Counted from the first letter of the stretch, positions 7,668 to 17,653 are shown. The stretch is DNA of 64,000 nucleotides from Asticcacaulis sp. ZE23SCel15 (GCF_030505395.1 NZ_CP130044.1:2899001-2963000), one strand, 5' to 3'. Translations and numbers: made by a program. The notes: generated from the letters alone by a model not told the origin.

Positions 7668-9021
7668 GGCGGATTAATCCTTTATCGGCGAGCAAGGCCT
7701 GAATTTTCGCAAACCGCTCAGGCGTCAGGTCATATGATTTCATAGCCCACGCCCCCAGCAAAAGAAAGACGACTGGAAGGCCAACAAAGAATATCTGAAC
7801 CCACATAAGCGCCTCGGGTGCATTGTGCACGGCTTTGTTATCAAAGCCCAAGGCGGCCAATGCCGACATCGTCAAAACCGAAAATGCGTACCCTAGCTTG
7901 GTGGTGGCAGATAATATCGACATTAGCGCACCTTTGTGGTCCTGCCCGGACTCAGCCAGCACTTCGTCGCCGATATCGGCCATCAGGGCGCGCGTCAGCA
8001 GTAAGGAGGCGGCATAGGGAATGCCTGCCAGAAACACCAAAAAGGCGGCCAGCAGGAAGTTTCCAGCAGGCAGGAAGGCCAGCAACGCATAGACCGCCGC
8101 AAAAATCAGCGCCGAGACAATAAGTGTACGATGCTTATTGTACTTTTTAGAGGCCCAGGTCCACAACGGTGCCCCGACCAGTCCTGCGACGAAATACAGG
8201 AACATGCTGATTGAGCACTGCTCGCGCGTTAGCCCTTTGGTCTGCATAAAATAGAAAAAGAACAAAGCACCCATGATGCCCGGAGCCAGCCCCAGCCATA
8301 AATCCGCCAGCAGCACGCGGATGACATTCGGTCGTTTAAGCATCCGGAAATAGTCGCTGATGCGGACATTGTGAAGTGGCGCATCGGATTGCGTCTCCGG
8401 CACCTTCCAGAGGGCGATGCCGATCATGATGGGCAACAAAACCATTATGAACAGGCCCATATATTGTACGGCCTGACGATAGGTACCGTGTAAAACCGAC
8501 TGAACTATAACCGGAATTAGCAAAACGGCAATTATGCCGACAATATTGGCCATTTGCCACCAGGCAAAGATTTTGGTCCGTTCATCATAGTCGGTTGATA
8601 GAACTGAGCCCCAGCTAGACTGCGACAGGGCCGCAATTGAAAAGCCAATATAGATAACCAGTAACCACACCCACAGGTAAGCGGGCGACGCGCCTGTTGG
8701 GGCCAAGAAGATGAATCCCGTGCTGACAAAAAGAATTGGCAGGCAAATGGCCATCCAGACTTTAAAGCGTCCAAACCGCGTACGGGTCTTGTCCATCGCC
8801 CATCCAACAACCGGATCAACAAAAATATCGACAAGTCTGACGCTCATGAAAATCAGGCCAACCGTTCCAAGGCTCAGGCCAATTTCGCTGGCATAATATT
8901 CAGATAATATGACAGCCAACGGCAAGCCAAGGGCGGCGAACGGCAGGCACGGCCCTACAAAGGCCAGTAACTGAGCCATGTTGACTTGGTGTGACTGCGC
9001 AGAATTTATGGATTTAGACAC
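7639..9021 (-). CDS. GPH-type (MelB-like) sugar:cation symporter of the MFS
   Basis: A 460-residue inner-membrane protein with about twelve hydrophobic segments. The loop motif VDIFVDPVVGWAMDKTRTRFGRFK between helices 2 and 3 is diagnostic of the glycoside-pentoside-hexuronide symporters. The substrate cannot be read from the sequence. The start is a GTG at 9021 with a GGAG ribosome site five bases upstream. A perfect 15-base palindrome at 9045-9059 lies just ahead of the gene and is a likely operator. The gene overlaps mazG and interrupts the expected hflX-mazG neighbourhood. Confidence 0.85.
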   Translation of the reverse strand: MSKSINSAQSHQVNMAQLLAFVGPCLPFAALGLPLAVILSEYYASEIGLSLGTVGLIFMSVRLVDIFVDPVVGWAMDKTRTRFGRFKVWMAICLPILFVSTGFIFLAPTGASPAYLWVWLLVIYIGFSIAALSQSSWGSVLSTDYDERTKIFAWWQMANIVGIIAVLLIPVIVQSVLHGTYRQAVQYMGLFIMVLLPIMIGIALWKVPETQSDAPLHNVRISDYFRMLKRPNVIRVLLADLWLGLAPGIMGALFFFYFMQTKGLTREQCSISMFLYFVAGLVGAPLWTWASKKYNKHRTLIVSALIFAAVYALLAFLPAGNFLLAAFLVFLAGIPYAASLLLTRALMADIGDEVLAESGQDHKGALMSILSATTKLGYAFSVLTMSALAALGFDNKAVHNAPEALMWVQIFFVGLPVVFLLLGAWAMKSYDLTPERFAKIQALLADKGLIRHDTPQSTGH

Positions 9022-9044
9022 TGATCTCCGCCCCGATTTTCATT

Positions 9045-9059
9045 GTGAACAATGTTCAC
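9045..9059. promoter_or_regulatory. Palindromic operator upstream of the GPH transporter gene
   Basis: GTGAACAATGTTCAC is a perfect 15-base palindrome around a single central base, 24 bases before the GTG start. Sites of this shape are typical for TetR- or GntR-type dimers. No TetR or GntR gene is in view; the HxlR-type gene at 9567 is the only nearby regulator. Confidence 0.55.
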
Positions 9060-9112
9060 CATCTTGGCAATCATGGCTAATCACAATTTTTTGAGTGGGA
9101 ACGCACAGACGC

Positions 9113-9352
9113 TTAGGCGGTCAGGGTGGCAATCGCGCCAAAGGGGGTAAACGTAACCGGGCTGCGGCAAGCCTGACGGTCGCACTCAAAAGCCCGTTCC
9201 AACTGGTCGAGTTTTATATTGGCATTGAAACGCCCGACACGCATTAGGTCGCGTGGTGTCGTTTGGCGCATTAATCCGCATTTCGTGCAGCGAATTTGGA
9301 TTCGCCCCGATTCCGGCAAGTCAGACAGTGGTGTGTCACATTTAAATGTCAT
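9113..9352 (-). CDS. Small zinc-ribbon-like protein of unknown function
   Basis: Seventy-nine residues. Four cysteines are arranged as two pairs, IRCTKCGLM near residue 22 and FECDRQACRS near residue 60, which suggests one zinc site. Between them lies a basic helix-forming part with PRDLMRVGRFN and LDQLER. I do not recognise the family by name. A broken gene in the island (58531-58804) has the same layout of CxC or CxxC, RxxL-type helix and CxRxxC, so the two may be related. It lies between the transporter and the HxlR gene with its own spacing, with an AGGGG ribosome site. Confidence 0.6.
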   Translation of the reverse strand: MTFKCDTPLSDLPESGRIQIRCTKCGLMRQTTPRDLMRVGRFNANIKLDQLERAFECDRQACRSPVTFTPFGAIATLTA

Positions 9353-9566
9353 GGCGAGCCCCTGCGAAAACGTGTCATGATGTTTGGCAGAGTCGCACGC
9401 TCTGACAAGCGATCGATGTCAGGGGGCATGATTTTAATGTGGATTATGCTGTGAATTGAAAATAGTCCGGTGATGACTTCAATTCCATTTTGCAAGTAGC
9501 CTTGTCGCGATCCTCCAGAATCGGATAAGACTTTTGCATCACAAGTAAATCAGGCGTGGTGTTAAT

Positions 9567-10142
9567 ATGGCAAAAGCGCTTCAAAATCAGCCACGGAAAA
9601 CCAGTAAATCTCCGGTCAGGGCTCTGAAAAAAATTTCCCCGAAGGCCACCAAAACATCAGTATCCAAAGCGCCGCGTTCACGGTGTGCTATTAATCTGGC
9701 GCTGGAGGCTGTGGGCGATAACTGGTCACTGCTGATCATTCGCGATCTGATGTTCAAGGGGCGAAAAAGCTTTCAGGCTTTCCTGAATGCCGAGGAAAAA
9801 ATCGCCACAAATATTCTGACGGATCGTCTGGTGAAACTCGAAGCCTACGGCCTTATTTCACGCCAGATTGATCCAACCGATAAGCGTAAGGTTATCTATG
9901 GCCTGACCTCAAAGGGGGCAGATCTGGCACCGGTACTGGTCGAGTTTATGTCATGGTCTCATAAGTACGAATTGACAGACACACCCAAAGACTTGCGGAT
10001 TGAAATTGAAAAAAACAAACCCGCTTTTGTCAACCGCATGATAAAGGGGCTGCAAACCGCAACCCCTTCCAATTCAAATCCTGCCGTGTCTAAAATTTTG
10101 GCTCAGACAGAGTTTTCTGACGAAACCCTAAGTCTGTTTTAG
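9567..10142 (+). CDS. HxlR-family winged-helix transcriptional regulator
   Basis: A 191-residue DNA-binding protein. A basic, Lys/Ser-rich N-terminal tail of about 45 residues precedes the HxlR domain: RCAINLALEAVGDNWSLLII, FKGRKSFQAFL and ATNILTDRLVKLEAYGLI, then the wing DPTDKRKVIYGLT. HxlR proteins bind as dimers, often near their own promoters, and react to redox or small molecules. The last four bases overlap the end of hflX on the other strand. A CTGACA/TGTCAG pair at 9402-9422 upstream may be a weak site. Its target could be the transporter gene, but this is unproven. Confidence 0.85.
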   Translation: MAKALQNQPRKTSKSPVRALKKISPKATKTSVSKAPRSRCAINLALEAVGDNWSLLIIRDLMFKGRKSFQAFLNAEEKIATNILTDRLVKLEAYGLISRQIDPTDKRKVIYGLTSKGADLAPVLVEFMSWSHKYELTDTPKDLRIEIEKNKPAFVNRMIKGLQTATPSNSNPAVSKILAQTEFSDETLSLF

Positions 10143-11473
10143 GCTTCTGCCGCCATCCGTTCATAACGCCCCAAGGCCTGATCTGACAATTTGACATGAA
10201 GCTGAACGCGGCCATCTTCATAGTCAAACCGGTCAAGCACGCGCCCGTTCTGATAGACCCATGCCATAAGGCTGCCTTGCGACGGATCAAGGGTGATATC
10301 AAGCTCAGTACCCTCCTGATCGACCTTTCGGGCGATGGCTTGCAAAAGCGCATCAATCCCCTCGCCCGTAATCGCCGACACCAGGTAAGGCTTGGTTTCG
10401 GCCTTATGCAGGATGCCGCGCGTCTGTAAAACGTCGCGACTATCGTCATCCATCAGGTCGATCTTGTTCCACACTTCCATCATCCGGCTGCGGTCGAGAT
10501 CTGGTAGTACAACTTTAAGCACCTGCTCGACGTCTTCACCCTGGGCATCAGCTTCCGGATTCGACATATCACGAACGTGCAAGATCAAATCCGCTTCCAT
10601 GACCTCTTCAAGTGTTGCGCGAAACGCAGCCACCAGTTCGTGCGGCAGGTCGGAAATAAATCCAACTGTATCCGAAATGATCGCTGAGCGTCCATTGGGC
10701 AGCTTAAGCGTACGCAGCGTTGTATCAAGCGTGGCGAACAGCATGTCCTTTGCCAGAACCTCAGCCTGCGTCAGATGATTGAACAGGGTCGATTTGCCGG
10801 CGTTGGTGTATCCGACCAAAGCGACAATCGGATATGGCACTTTTTTCCGCGCAGACCTGTGCAGTCCGCGTGTCCGGCGCACTTCTTCCAGCTCACTTTT
10901 TAGCTGCTTGATCTTGTCCGCAATCATGCGCCGGTCGAGTTCGATCTGAGTTTCCCCAGGGCCGCCGGTTGTACCTGTGGCGCGTTGCCGCTCAAGGTGG
11001 GTCCAGGTGCGCACCAATCTTGATTTTTCGTACTCAAGGCGCGCCAGTTCAACCTGTAGCTTGCCTTCGTTGGTACGGGCCCTGCGTCCGAAAATTTCAA
11101 GAATGAGGCCGGTCCGGTCAATGACCTTTACACCCCACCCTTTTTCCAGATTACGCTGCTGAATCGGTGTGAGGGCGCCATTGACGACAACCAGATTAGC
11201 TTCCGTCTCTTCGCAAAGCTGGCGCACATCCTCTACCCGGCCCTGACCGAACAGAGTTGCCGGATTAAACTTACGCACACGCACACTAAGCGAGCCCACG
11301 ATTTCAAGATCAAGGGCAAGTGCTAAGCCCACGGCTTCTTCAAGCCGTGAACCGTCATGTTTACGTTCAATAGATGTCTCTACCTTTTTGGGAGAGGCAT
11401 GAGCCGAAATTTCAGGATCGACAACGACCGCGCGTTGGATGTCGGGCGTGTGATCTACATATTTACCGGTCAA
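10139..11473 (-). CDS. hflX: Ribosome-associated GTPase HflX
   Basis: A 444-residue GTPase that can split stalled ribosomal subunits, especially after stress. An N-terminal HflX domain with the glycine-rich ATGTTGGPGETQIELDRR helix region leads into the G domain: GYTNAGKSTLFNHLT, ISDTVGFISDLP and WNKIDLMD. The start is a TTG at 11473 with a good AAGGA site upstream; an in-frame stop lies just before and no ATG or GTG appears for many codons. The gene follows hfq by 31 bases, the usual hfq-hflX order, so the two are probably co-transcribed. Confidence 0.95.
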   Translation of the reverse strand: MTGKYVDHTPDIQRAVVVDPEISAHASPKKVETSIERKHDGSRLEEAVGLALALDLEIVGSLSVRVRKFNPATLFGQGRVEDVRQLCEETEANLVVVNGALTPIQQRNLEKGWGVKVIDRTGLILEIFGRRARTNEGKLQVELARLEYEKSRLVRTWTHLERQRATGTTGGPGETQIELDRRMIADKIKQLKSELEEVRRTRGLHRSARKKVPYPIVALVGYTNAGKSTLFNHLTQAEVLAKDMLFATLDTTLRTLKLPNGRSAIISDTVGFISDLPHELVAAFRATLEEVMEADLILHVRDMSNPEADAQGEDVEQVLKVVLPDLDRSRMMEVWNKIDLMDDDSRDVLQTRGILHKAETKPYLVSAITGEGIDALLQAIARKVDQEGTELDITLDPSQGSLMAWVYQNGRVLDRFDYEDGRVQLHVKLSDQALGRYERMAAEA

Positions 11474-11504
11474 AAACGATCCTTATGCTCAAGATACCCT
11501 GAGC

Positions 11505-11753
11505 TTAGTCTTCGGAATCATCTTCTTGTTCATAAAGCTGAACCGGTGCGGCCGGCATGATGGTCGAAATCGCATGCTTATAAACAAGCTGCGACTGGCC
11601 ATCGCGGCGAAGCAGAACACAGAAATTGTCAAACCAGCTGACAATGCCCTGAAGCTTCACACCATTTATGAGGAAGATGGTCAAAGGGGTTTTGGTTTTA
11701 CGAACACTGTTGAGAAACGTGTCCTGGAGATTTTGTTTTTTATCGTGGGACAT
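11505..11753 (-). CDS. hfq: RNA chaperone Hfq
   Basis: Eighty-two residues from ATG at 11753, chosen because the family starts [11 protein letters not shown] and an AGAAGGG ribosome site stands upstream; a longer reading to 11789 adds unrelated residues. The Sm1 motif ([34 protein letters not shown]) and Sm2 motif (LVYKHAIST) are complete. The hexameric ring pairs small RNAs with mRNAs. The acidic tail (EQEDDSED) is typical. Lies between dat and hflX. Confidence 0.97.
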   Translation of the reverse strand: MSHDKKQNLQDTFLNSVRKTKTPLTIFLINGVKLQGIVSWFDNFCVLLRRDGQSQLVYKHAISTIMPAAPVQLYEQEDDSED

Positions 11754-11870
11754 TGGTTGGCCCTTCTCGTTAAATCCTGAGAGGCACATTACCTCTCACA
11801 CAGACATAGATGTGCATCATAAGCCACATCGCAAGCTAAGGGCAACTATTTACACGATAAAATTTTGATA

Positions 11871-12734
11871 TCAAATTCCGGCGGTCGTCGTTGCCTGCTG
11901 TATATAGGCTTCACGCAAGGCAGTGGCTACTGAACCCGGATTTCCATCACCGATTTTATGACCGTCGATTTCAACAACAGGCATAACCAGACTTGTGGCC
12001 GCCGTTATAAAAACCTCTCTGGCCGCCAAAGCTTCGGCGACCGTGAACGCCTCTTCCTTAATCTCGATGTCGCTAGTGTTGAGAATTTTCAAAAGTTGAG
12101 CGCGCGTAATACCTGCCAGAATATTGGATTTCAGGCTACGGGTGCGTATCACACCAGCCTCATCGACAATATAGGCATTGGCGGAACCGCCCTCAGTAAC
12201 AAAATCATCCTTGTCCACGAACAAAACATCCGAAGCTCCGGCATCTTTAGCTGCCTGCTTTGCCAGCACATTTGGCAACAGGCCAACCGTCTTGATATCG
12301 CACCGCCCCCACCGAATATCAGGCTGAGTAATGACTTTTATTCCAATCCGGGCCTTAGTCGCAGCCGCTTCACGATCGGCGGCACGTGCTGTGATAACCA
12401 GAGTGGGTTTGACGCCAACGGGGAAAAAATGATCGCGTGGAGCCACCCCGCGGCTGACCTGCAAATAGACCATACCTTCTTTAACGCGGTTCCGGCGGAT
12501 CACCTCGTAAAGAACGACCAGAAGGGCTGCTCGGCTCATCGGCGCATCAATACGCAAGGACTTAAGGCTACGATCGAGGCGGTCGAGATGGCCTTGAGTA
12601 TCTGCCAACCGCCCGTCAAACACTGACCATACCTCATAAACGGCATCGGCAAACTGATAGCCGCGATCCTCGATATGCACACAGGCGTCAGCGTGGCGGA
12701 CATAACGACCATCGACATAGGCAAAACGCGACAT
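11871..12734 (-). CDS. dat: D-amino-acid aminotransferase (class IV, PLP)
   Basis: A 287-residue class IV aminotransferase. The likely reaction is transfer between D-alanine and 2-oxoglutarate, supplying D-glutamate or other D-amino acids for peptidoglycan; related enzymes include branched-chain aminotransferase. Signatures: YVDGRYV at the start, IEDRGYQFADAVYEV, the PLP-lysine region DIKTVGLLPNVLAKQ and the cofactor loop TEGGSANAYIVD. It starts two bases after the ntrX stop and precedes hfq, as is usual for alphaproteobacteria, so it may be read with ntrX. Confidence 0.88.
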   Translation of the reverse strand: MSRFAYVDGRYVRHADACVHIEDRGYQFADAVYEVWSVFDGRLADTQGHLDRLDRSLKSLRIDAPMSRAALLVVLYEVIRRNRVKEGMVYLQVSRGVAPRDHFFPVGVKPTLVITARAADREAAATKARIGIKVITQPDIRWGRCDIKTVGLLPNVLAKQAAKDAGASDVLFVDKDDFVTEGGSANAYIVDEAGVIRTRSLKSNILAGITRAQLLKILNTSDIEIKEEAFTVAEALAAREVFITAATSLVMPVVEIDGHKIGDGNPGSVATALREAYIQQATTTAGI

Positions 12735-12736
12735 GC

Positions 12737-14140
12737 TCAGATATCCTCGTCCTCGGCGCCCCGTATATGGGCCAGCCCAAGACTTTTCAGTTTGCGGTGA
12801 AGTGCGGAACGTTCCATGCCAATAAAATTGGCCGTGCGCGAAATATTACCGCCGAACCGAACGATCTGAGACGACAGATACTCGCGCTCAAACACTTCAC
12901 GAGCTTCTCTGAGCGGCAAGGCAATGATGCGTTCAGGGCGAATAGCGCCGGCGACAGCCGATTCCACGACTTCGGACGGAAGCATATGCGAGGTGATGGG
13001 CTCGGCGGGATCGCCGGATGCCAGAATCAATAACCGCTCAATGTTGTTTCGCAATTGGCGGACATTTCCGGGCCATTCATGCACCTGAAGCGTCGCCATC
13101 GCATCCTCACTCAAGGTGCGCTTAGGTAGCCCTTGGGCCGACGCTATGCGCTCAATAAAATATTGCACCAGTTCGGCAATATCGCTGCGCCGTTCAGATA
13201 GCCCCGGCACGCGTACCGGCACAACATTCAGGCGATGGAACAAATCTTCGCGGAAGCGCCCGGCGGCGATTTCCTGTTGCAGATCTTTGGAGGTCGAGGA
13301 AATGACCCGCACATCAACCTGAACATCATTGACGCCTCCGACACGAACAAAGCGCTGCTCGACTAAGACCCGCAAAATCCGGCTTTGCAATTCCATAGGC
13401 ATGTCCGCCACTTCATCGAGGAATAGCGTGCCGCCATGCGCACGCTCAAACACCCCGATTTTGCGCGGACGGCCACCGTCGCCTTCTTCGCCGAACAACT
13501 CAACGTCCAGTCGCTCTGGCGTCATGCCCGCAGAAGATATGGGCACGAACTCGCACTTGGCGCGGGGAGAAGCATCATGGATCATACGCGCGACGAGTTC
13601 TTTGCCCGAACCTGCCGGGCCGGAAATCATGATGCGTGAATTGGCACCAGCAACCTTAGCGATTGTCGTACGTAGCAATTGCGCCGCTGCTGAATTGCCA
13701 ACAAGTCCATCCGGCACAACGGCCTGATTGCGAAGACGGCGGTTTTCACGTTTAAGCGATGCAACCTCAAGAGACCTCTGAACAATCATGATCAGACGCT
13801 CTGTTTTAAAAGGCTTTTCTATGAAATCATAAGCCCCGCGCTTGATGGCTGAGACCGCAGTTTCAATCGTACCGTGCCCTGAAATCATGACTGCCGGAAT
13901 ATCAGGATCAAGCTCACGGATAACATCCAGAAGCTCCAGACCATCAAGCCCACCGCCCTGCATCCATATGTCCAGCACAACCAACGAGGGTTTGCGTGCC
14001 TTCACTGCCCTCAGCGCCGCATTAGAATCGGAGGCGGTTCTGACCGAATATCCCTCGTCCTCCAATATGCCCGCAATCAATTCGCGAATATCGGCCTCAT
14101 CATCGACGACCAGAATATCAACACCCGAAGATACTTTCAT
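12737..14140 (-). CDS. ntrX: Response regulator NtrX
   Basis: A 467-residue response regulator of the NtrC class. The receiver domain (about 1-125) has DIWMQGGGLDGLELL with the phospho-accepting Asp. The AAA+ domain has Walker A GPAGSGKELVARMIH and LFLDEVADMP. The C-terminus has a Fis-type helix-turn-helix (ISRTANFIGMERSALHRKLK). The GAFTGA loop used by true sigma-54 activators is absent: the place is taken by GEEGDGGRPRKIGVFERA. The ATG at 14140 shares one base with the ntrY stop, so the two are coupled. It probably controls nitrogen, redox or envelope genes. Confidence 0.94.
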   Translation of the reverse strand: MKVSSGVDILVVDDEADIRELIAGILEDEGYSVRTASDSNAALRAVKARKPSLVVLDIWMQGGGLDGLELLDVIRELDPDIPAVMISGHGTIETAVSAIKRGAYDFIEKPFKTERLIMIVQRSLEVASLKRENRRLRNQAVVPDGLVGNSAAAQLLRTTIAKVAGANSRIMISGPAGSGKELVARMIHDASPRAKCEFVPISSAGMTPERLDVELFGEEGDGGRPRKIGVFERAHGGTLFLDEVADMPMELQSRILRVLVEQRFVRVGGVNDVQVDVRVISSTSKDLQQEIAAGRFREDLFHRLNVVPVRVPGLSERRSDIAELVQYFIERIASAQGLPKRTLSEDAMATLQVHEWPGNVRQLRNNIERLLILASGDPAEPITSHMLPSEVVESAVAGAIRPERIIALPLREAREVFEREYLSSQIVRFGGNISRTANFIGMERSALHRKLKSLGLAHIRGAEDEDI

Positions 14141-16461
14141 CACAGCCTCACCATCTTATTGGTAGTGTCCTGACGTGCCACAGTATCTGTGGCATCGGTC
14201 ATAATTTGTGTATGCGGTAACCGCAGAGTCGCGCGTGCTCCGCTCAAATGCGTCGCATCGCTCAAGCTGAAATCGCCGCCATGGTCCTCAACAATACGCT
14301 TAACGATCGCGAGTCCAAGTCCGGTGCCTTTGTCGCGCGTAGTCACATACGGTTCGGTCAAGCGGTCGCGATCCTTATCGGGCAGACCGATGCCGTTATC
14401 TTCAATGTCTATGCGGACAACGCTATCGCTAATAGACATTTCAACCCGAAGACGCCCCATGATGGGTTCAGGCGGGATAAGATCTGACTGTTCCGCCAGT
14501 TTCTGCGCAGCCAGTTGCCGTGATGCAATCGCCTCACCGCCATTTTTGAGCACGTTCCCTAATGCCTGAGCCAAAAGGCGTCCGTCACAGACAATCTTTG
14601 TGTCCGGCAGCGGCTCAATAATATCAATCTGTATGTCCGGATCGGCGACGCGACGAGCAAATACAGCATGCCTGACCAATTCAGCGGCATCTTCTTCGGC
14701 AAAATTCGGCACCGGCATACGGGCAAAGGCCGAAAATTCATCCACCATCCGACCGATGTCACCGACCTGACGGATAATGGTGTCGGTCAGGCGATCAAAG
14801 ACTTCCAGATCGCCGTCAATATGGTCACGGTATTTGCGCTTAATGCGCTCCGCCGACAATTGAATCGGGGTCAGAGGGTTCTTGATCTCATGAGCAATAC
14901 GCTGGGCGACATCTTTCCAGGCCGCATTACGTTGGGCGGCCACCAAACGTGTAATGTCGTCAAAGGTGATAACGGCCCCGCCGGTTTCAAGCCCTGAGAT
15001 GCGCACACGCAGACGCCGGGTCTCCCCTTTGCGGATAAGATCGACCTCCTGCTCCTCAACCTTTGAGACCGAGACCTTGTCAAGAAGATCAGCAATTTCA
15101 GGGACTAATTCGCGAATATTAAAGCCGATGGCATCTTCGCCCACAACGCTGAGAAAGCTCGCGGCATGCCGGTTGATCGCAGATATATGCTCCAGCACAT
15201 CTATACCTACGATGCCGGCTGAGATTTCCGACAGCACGGTTTCGATAAACCGCCGCCGTGCTTCGGCCTCTTCACCCGCCGATTTTAGGGCCGCCTGCTG
15301 ACTTTGCAGGTCGCTAGTCATGCGGTTAAACGCTCGTGACAGCACAGCAATATCTTCTGACTGATGACTGGTGACAACGCGCGCATCCAGATTGCCCGCA
15401 GCGACCTTATCGGCCGCCTGCACCAGCCGGGCAACCGGCACAGCAATCGCATCCGCAGCCGATACCCCGACCCAAACGGCACCGACCAGCACAAGAAGGA
15501 CCGTTTCGATATAGGCGAGCGCAAAAACACCCTGCACCCGACTGGAGTTTTCCGCCGCTTCGCGCAGATCAACCACAGCCCGCGATACGCTGGACAGGCG
15601 CGTCATCATGCCCGGTTGCAGCAGCCTCACCCCATAAAGCTGTGCGCCGTCATACATAGTTAGGGGATAGACAACACGAACGGCATCGGGCCCTGAGAAC
15701 AGCGCCACCCGCGCCTCCCCTCCGGAGACTTCTGAAATAGTATCGCGGGGTGGGGCCAGATAAACCGGCGCATCTTCACTTTCAGCCCGTGCCAGAACCT
15801 GTCCGCTTCGATCAATGAGATAAATCGCCGCCAGTCCGCCTCGCGATGCCGCCAGATCCTGCAAAGCCATAGCAAAAGCCAGACGATTGGGAAACAGAGC
15901 GCGCCCTTCTTCATGATCGATACTGCGGGCGATATCTTCGACGGTATCGAGCGCAATTTTTTGCTGCTCATCGACAAATAACTCGGCAATCTTCGCCCCG
16001 TTTTCGACCGAAGACTGAACACGGGCACTAAACCAGGTTTCCACGCCACGGTTGACCAGCACGCCAAAGAATAAGGCCACCACAAAGGCCGGGGTAACCG
16101 CAGCCAGCGCAAACAGAGTGACAAATCTAAGGTGCAGACGTGCACCCGCATCTGCGCCGCGCGATTGCGCGATCTGATAGATCCGGCGAACAACAAAAAA
16201 ACAAAGCCCCAGCAGCAGCAAAAGGTTTAGGCATACCAGGATAAAAAGGACACGACTGGCCGGGCCGATAGGGCCTGTCCCCGGCGTGGCAATAATCATC
16301 CAGATAATGAACGCGGTAATCAGTGCTGACAAAACATAGGCGGCGGCCATGCTAAGGCCCGCAGGACTTGCGTTACGCAGCCCCCTGGACGCCCGCATCA
16401 GCGTCAGACCTATTCGTCGTTTTGCCGCTGTGTCCTTCAAGACCCAATTCCGAAATGCCAA
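14140..16461 (-). CDS. ntrY: Sensor histidine kinase NtrY
   Basis: About 773 residues. Several N-terminal membrane helices enclose a periplasmic sensor region. These lead to a HAMP domain (near 330-390), a PAS-like region, and a HisKA/HATPase pair with the phospho-accepting His in IAHEIKNPLTPIQLSAERIKRKY and ATP-site motifs NVLKNGGEAI, DNGIGLPDKDR and GTGLGLAIV. It phosphorylates NtrX. The longest reading uses a TTG at 16461 right after a stop codon; an ATG 22 codons inside, with AGGT ahead of it, may be the true start. ntrY follows dusB by about 100 bases. Confidence 0.93.
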   Translation of the reverse strand: MAFRNWVLKDTAAKRRIGLTLMRASRGLRNASPAGLSMAAAYVLSALITAFIIWMIIATPGTGPIGPASRVLFILVCLNLLLLLGLCFFVVRRIYQIAQSRGADAGARLHLRFVTLFALAAVTPAFVVALFFGVLVNRGVETWFSARVQSSVENGAKIAELFVDEQQKIALDTVEDIARSIDHEEGRALFPNRLAFAMALQDLAASRGGLAAIYLIDRSGQVLARAESEDAPVYLAPPRDTISEVSGGEARVALFSGPDAVRVVYPLTMYDGAQLYGVRLLQPGMMTRLSSVSRAVVDLREAAENSSRVQGVFALAYIETVLLVLVGAVWVGVSAADAIAVPVARLVQAADKVAAGNLDARVVTSHQSEDIAVLSRAFNRMTSDLQSQQAALKSAGEEAEARRRFIETVLSEISAGIVGIDVLEHISAINRHAASFLSVVGEDAIGFNIRELVPEIADLLDKVSVSKVEEQEVDLIRKGETRRLRVRISGLETGGAVITFDDITRLVAAQRNAAWKDVAQRIAHEIKNPLTPIQLSAERIKRKYRDHIDGDLEVFDRLTDTIIRQVGDIGRMVDEFSAFARMPVPNFAEEDAAELVRHAVFARRVADPDIQIDIIEPLPDTKIVCDGRLLAQALGNVLKNGGEAIASRQLAAQKLAEQSDLIPPEPIMGRLRVEMSISDSVVRIDIEDNGIGLPDKDRDRLTEPYVTTRDKGTGLGLAIVKRIVEDHGGDFSLSDATHLSGARATLRLPHTQIMTDATDTVARQDTTNKMVRL

Positions 16462-16560
16462 AATTTAGCCGTGGCATTTGCGCACTACTGTGTCCATATA
16501 TCAACATGAATGTTGCTTTAAAGCGTCTATTTTTTCGCTTTTCATCGCTTGTGATGAAAC

Positions 16561-17556
16561 TTAAGCCGCAGATAGCAAGATTTTCAATTCTCGCTCGATG
16601 TCCTGCGATGTTTCCAGACGACAAATTCGCCCTTTATCAGCCCGCCGTACAATCGGGTCAGGATTGTAATTTGCGGCTTCAATATACCAGCCAAGGTGCT
16701 TTTTAAACATGCGCAGCCCCAATGGCGCACCATAAAAAATGAGGCTATCCTGAAAATGCTCAAGGATAATGTCCAAGCGCTGCTCTAAAGTCGGTAAAGG
16801 CAGATGGGTTTGGGCGCTAACGGCATTATCAAGGTAGTTTGCCAACCACGGCTGGCCATATATCCCGCGGCCAATCATAATTCCATCGGCGCCTGAGTGG
16901 GACAAAGCTTTACGGGCGCTATTAGGATCTACAACATCGCCATTGACGATGACGGGGATCGATACCGCCTCTTTCACACATTTTACCGCCTGCCAGTCAG
17001 CCTCACCTTTGTAAAATTGCTGACGGGTGCGGCCATGGATCGTGACCGCTTGTACGCCGATATCTTCGGCGCGCTTGGCCAATAGGGCCGCGTTACGCTG
17101 CTGGTCGTCCCACCCCAGCCGCATCTTGACGGTTACGGGACGGCGGGTAGCCGTCACCGCAGCTTCCATAATGCGCGAAGCCTGATCGAGATCGCGCATC
17201 AGCGCTGACCCGCACAGCACACCGGTGACTTCTTTGGCCGGACAACCAAAATTAAGGTCAATAATGTCGGCACCCGCCGCCTCAGCCAAAGTGGCTCCGC
17301 GGGCAATATAGGCGGGGTCGCGTCCAATAAGCTGGATGATTTTGAGGCCACTGTGCTCACCTAACTGAGCTTTGCGCACAATGTCTGGGCGGCCTTTTTC
17401 AAGCTCGGCGCAGGCGACCATTTCGGTTGCGGCGTAACAGGCTCCCAGTTTGGTGGCTACTTTTCGAAACGGCAGGTCGGATACGCCCGTCATCGGCGCA
17501 ATCAGCACCCGCCCGCCGATGTCGACATCACCAATTTTAAGACCTGCACTGAACAT
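16561..17556 (-). CDS. dusB: tRNA-dihydrouridine synthase DusB
   Basis: A 331-residue FMN enzyme that reduces uridine to dihydrouridine in tRNA D-loops. The TIM-barrel signatures are [39 protein letters not shown] with the catalytic Cys, [20 protein letters not shown] and [16 protein letters not shown] at 17556 fits the family start; a longer reading would begin with TTG at 17601. In this group dusB (also nifR3) heads the ntr genes, and here it lies directly ahead of ntrY-ntrX. Confidence 0.93.
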   Translation of the reverse strand: MFSAGLKIGDVDIGGRVLIAPMTGVSDLPFRKVATKLGACYAATEMVACAELEKGRPDIVRKAQLGEHSGLKIIQLIGRDPAYIARGATLAEAAGADIIDLNFGCPAKEVTGVLCGSALMRDLDQASRIMEAAVTATRRPVTVKMRLGWDDQQRNAALLAKRAEDIGVQAVTIHGRTRQQFYKGEADWQAVKCVKEAVSIPVIVNGDVVDPNSARKALSHSGADGIMIGRGIYGQPWLANYLDNAVSAQTHLPLPTLEQRLDIILEHFQDSLIFYGAPLGLRMFKKHLGWYIEAANYNPDPIVRRADKGRICRLETSQDIERELKILLSAA

Positions 17557-17653
17557 AGGGGGCACATACAGGAAATCCCTGCATTTGGAAACATCGTGCA
17601 ATTGACCCCATTCATAAGCCGCTTTAAACGCTTAGTTAAAATGGGAGGGTCTT

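Noticed and set aside
9402-9422. CTGACA/TGTCAG inverted repeat upstream of the HxlR gene
   Set aside because: Arms of six with a nine-base gap are too weak to call an operator.
11957-12626. A plus-strand frame opposite dat
   Set aside because: Shadow of the aminotransferase gene; no domain seen.
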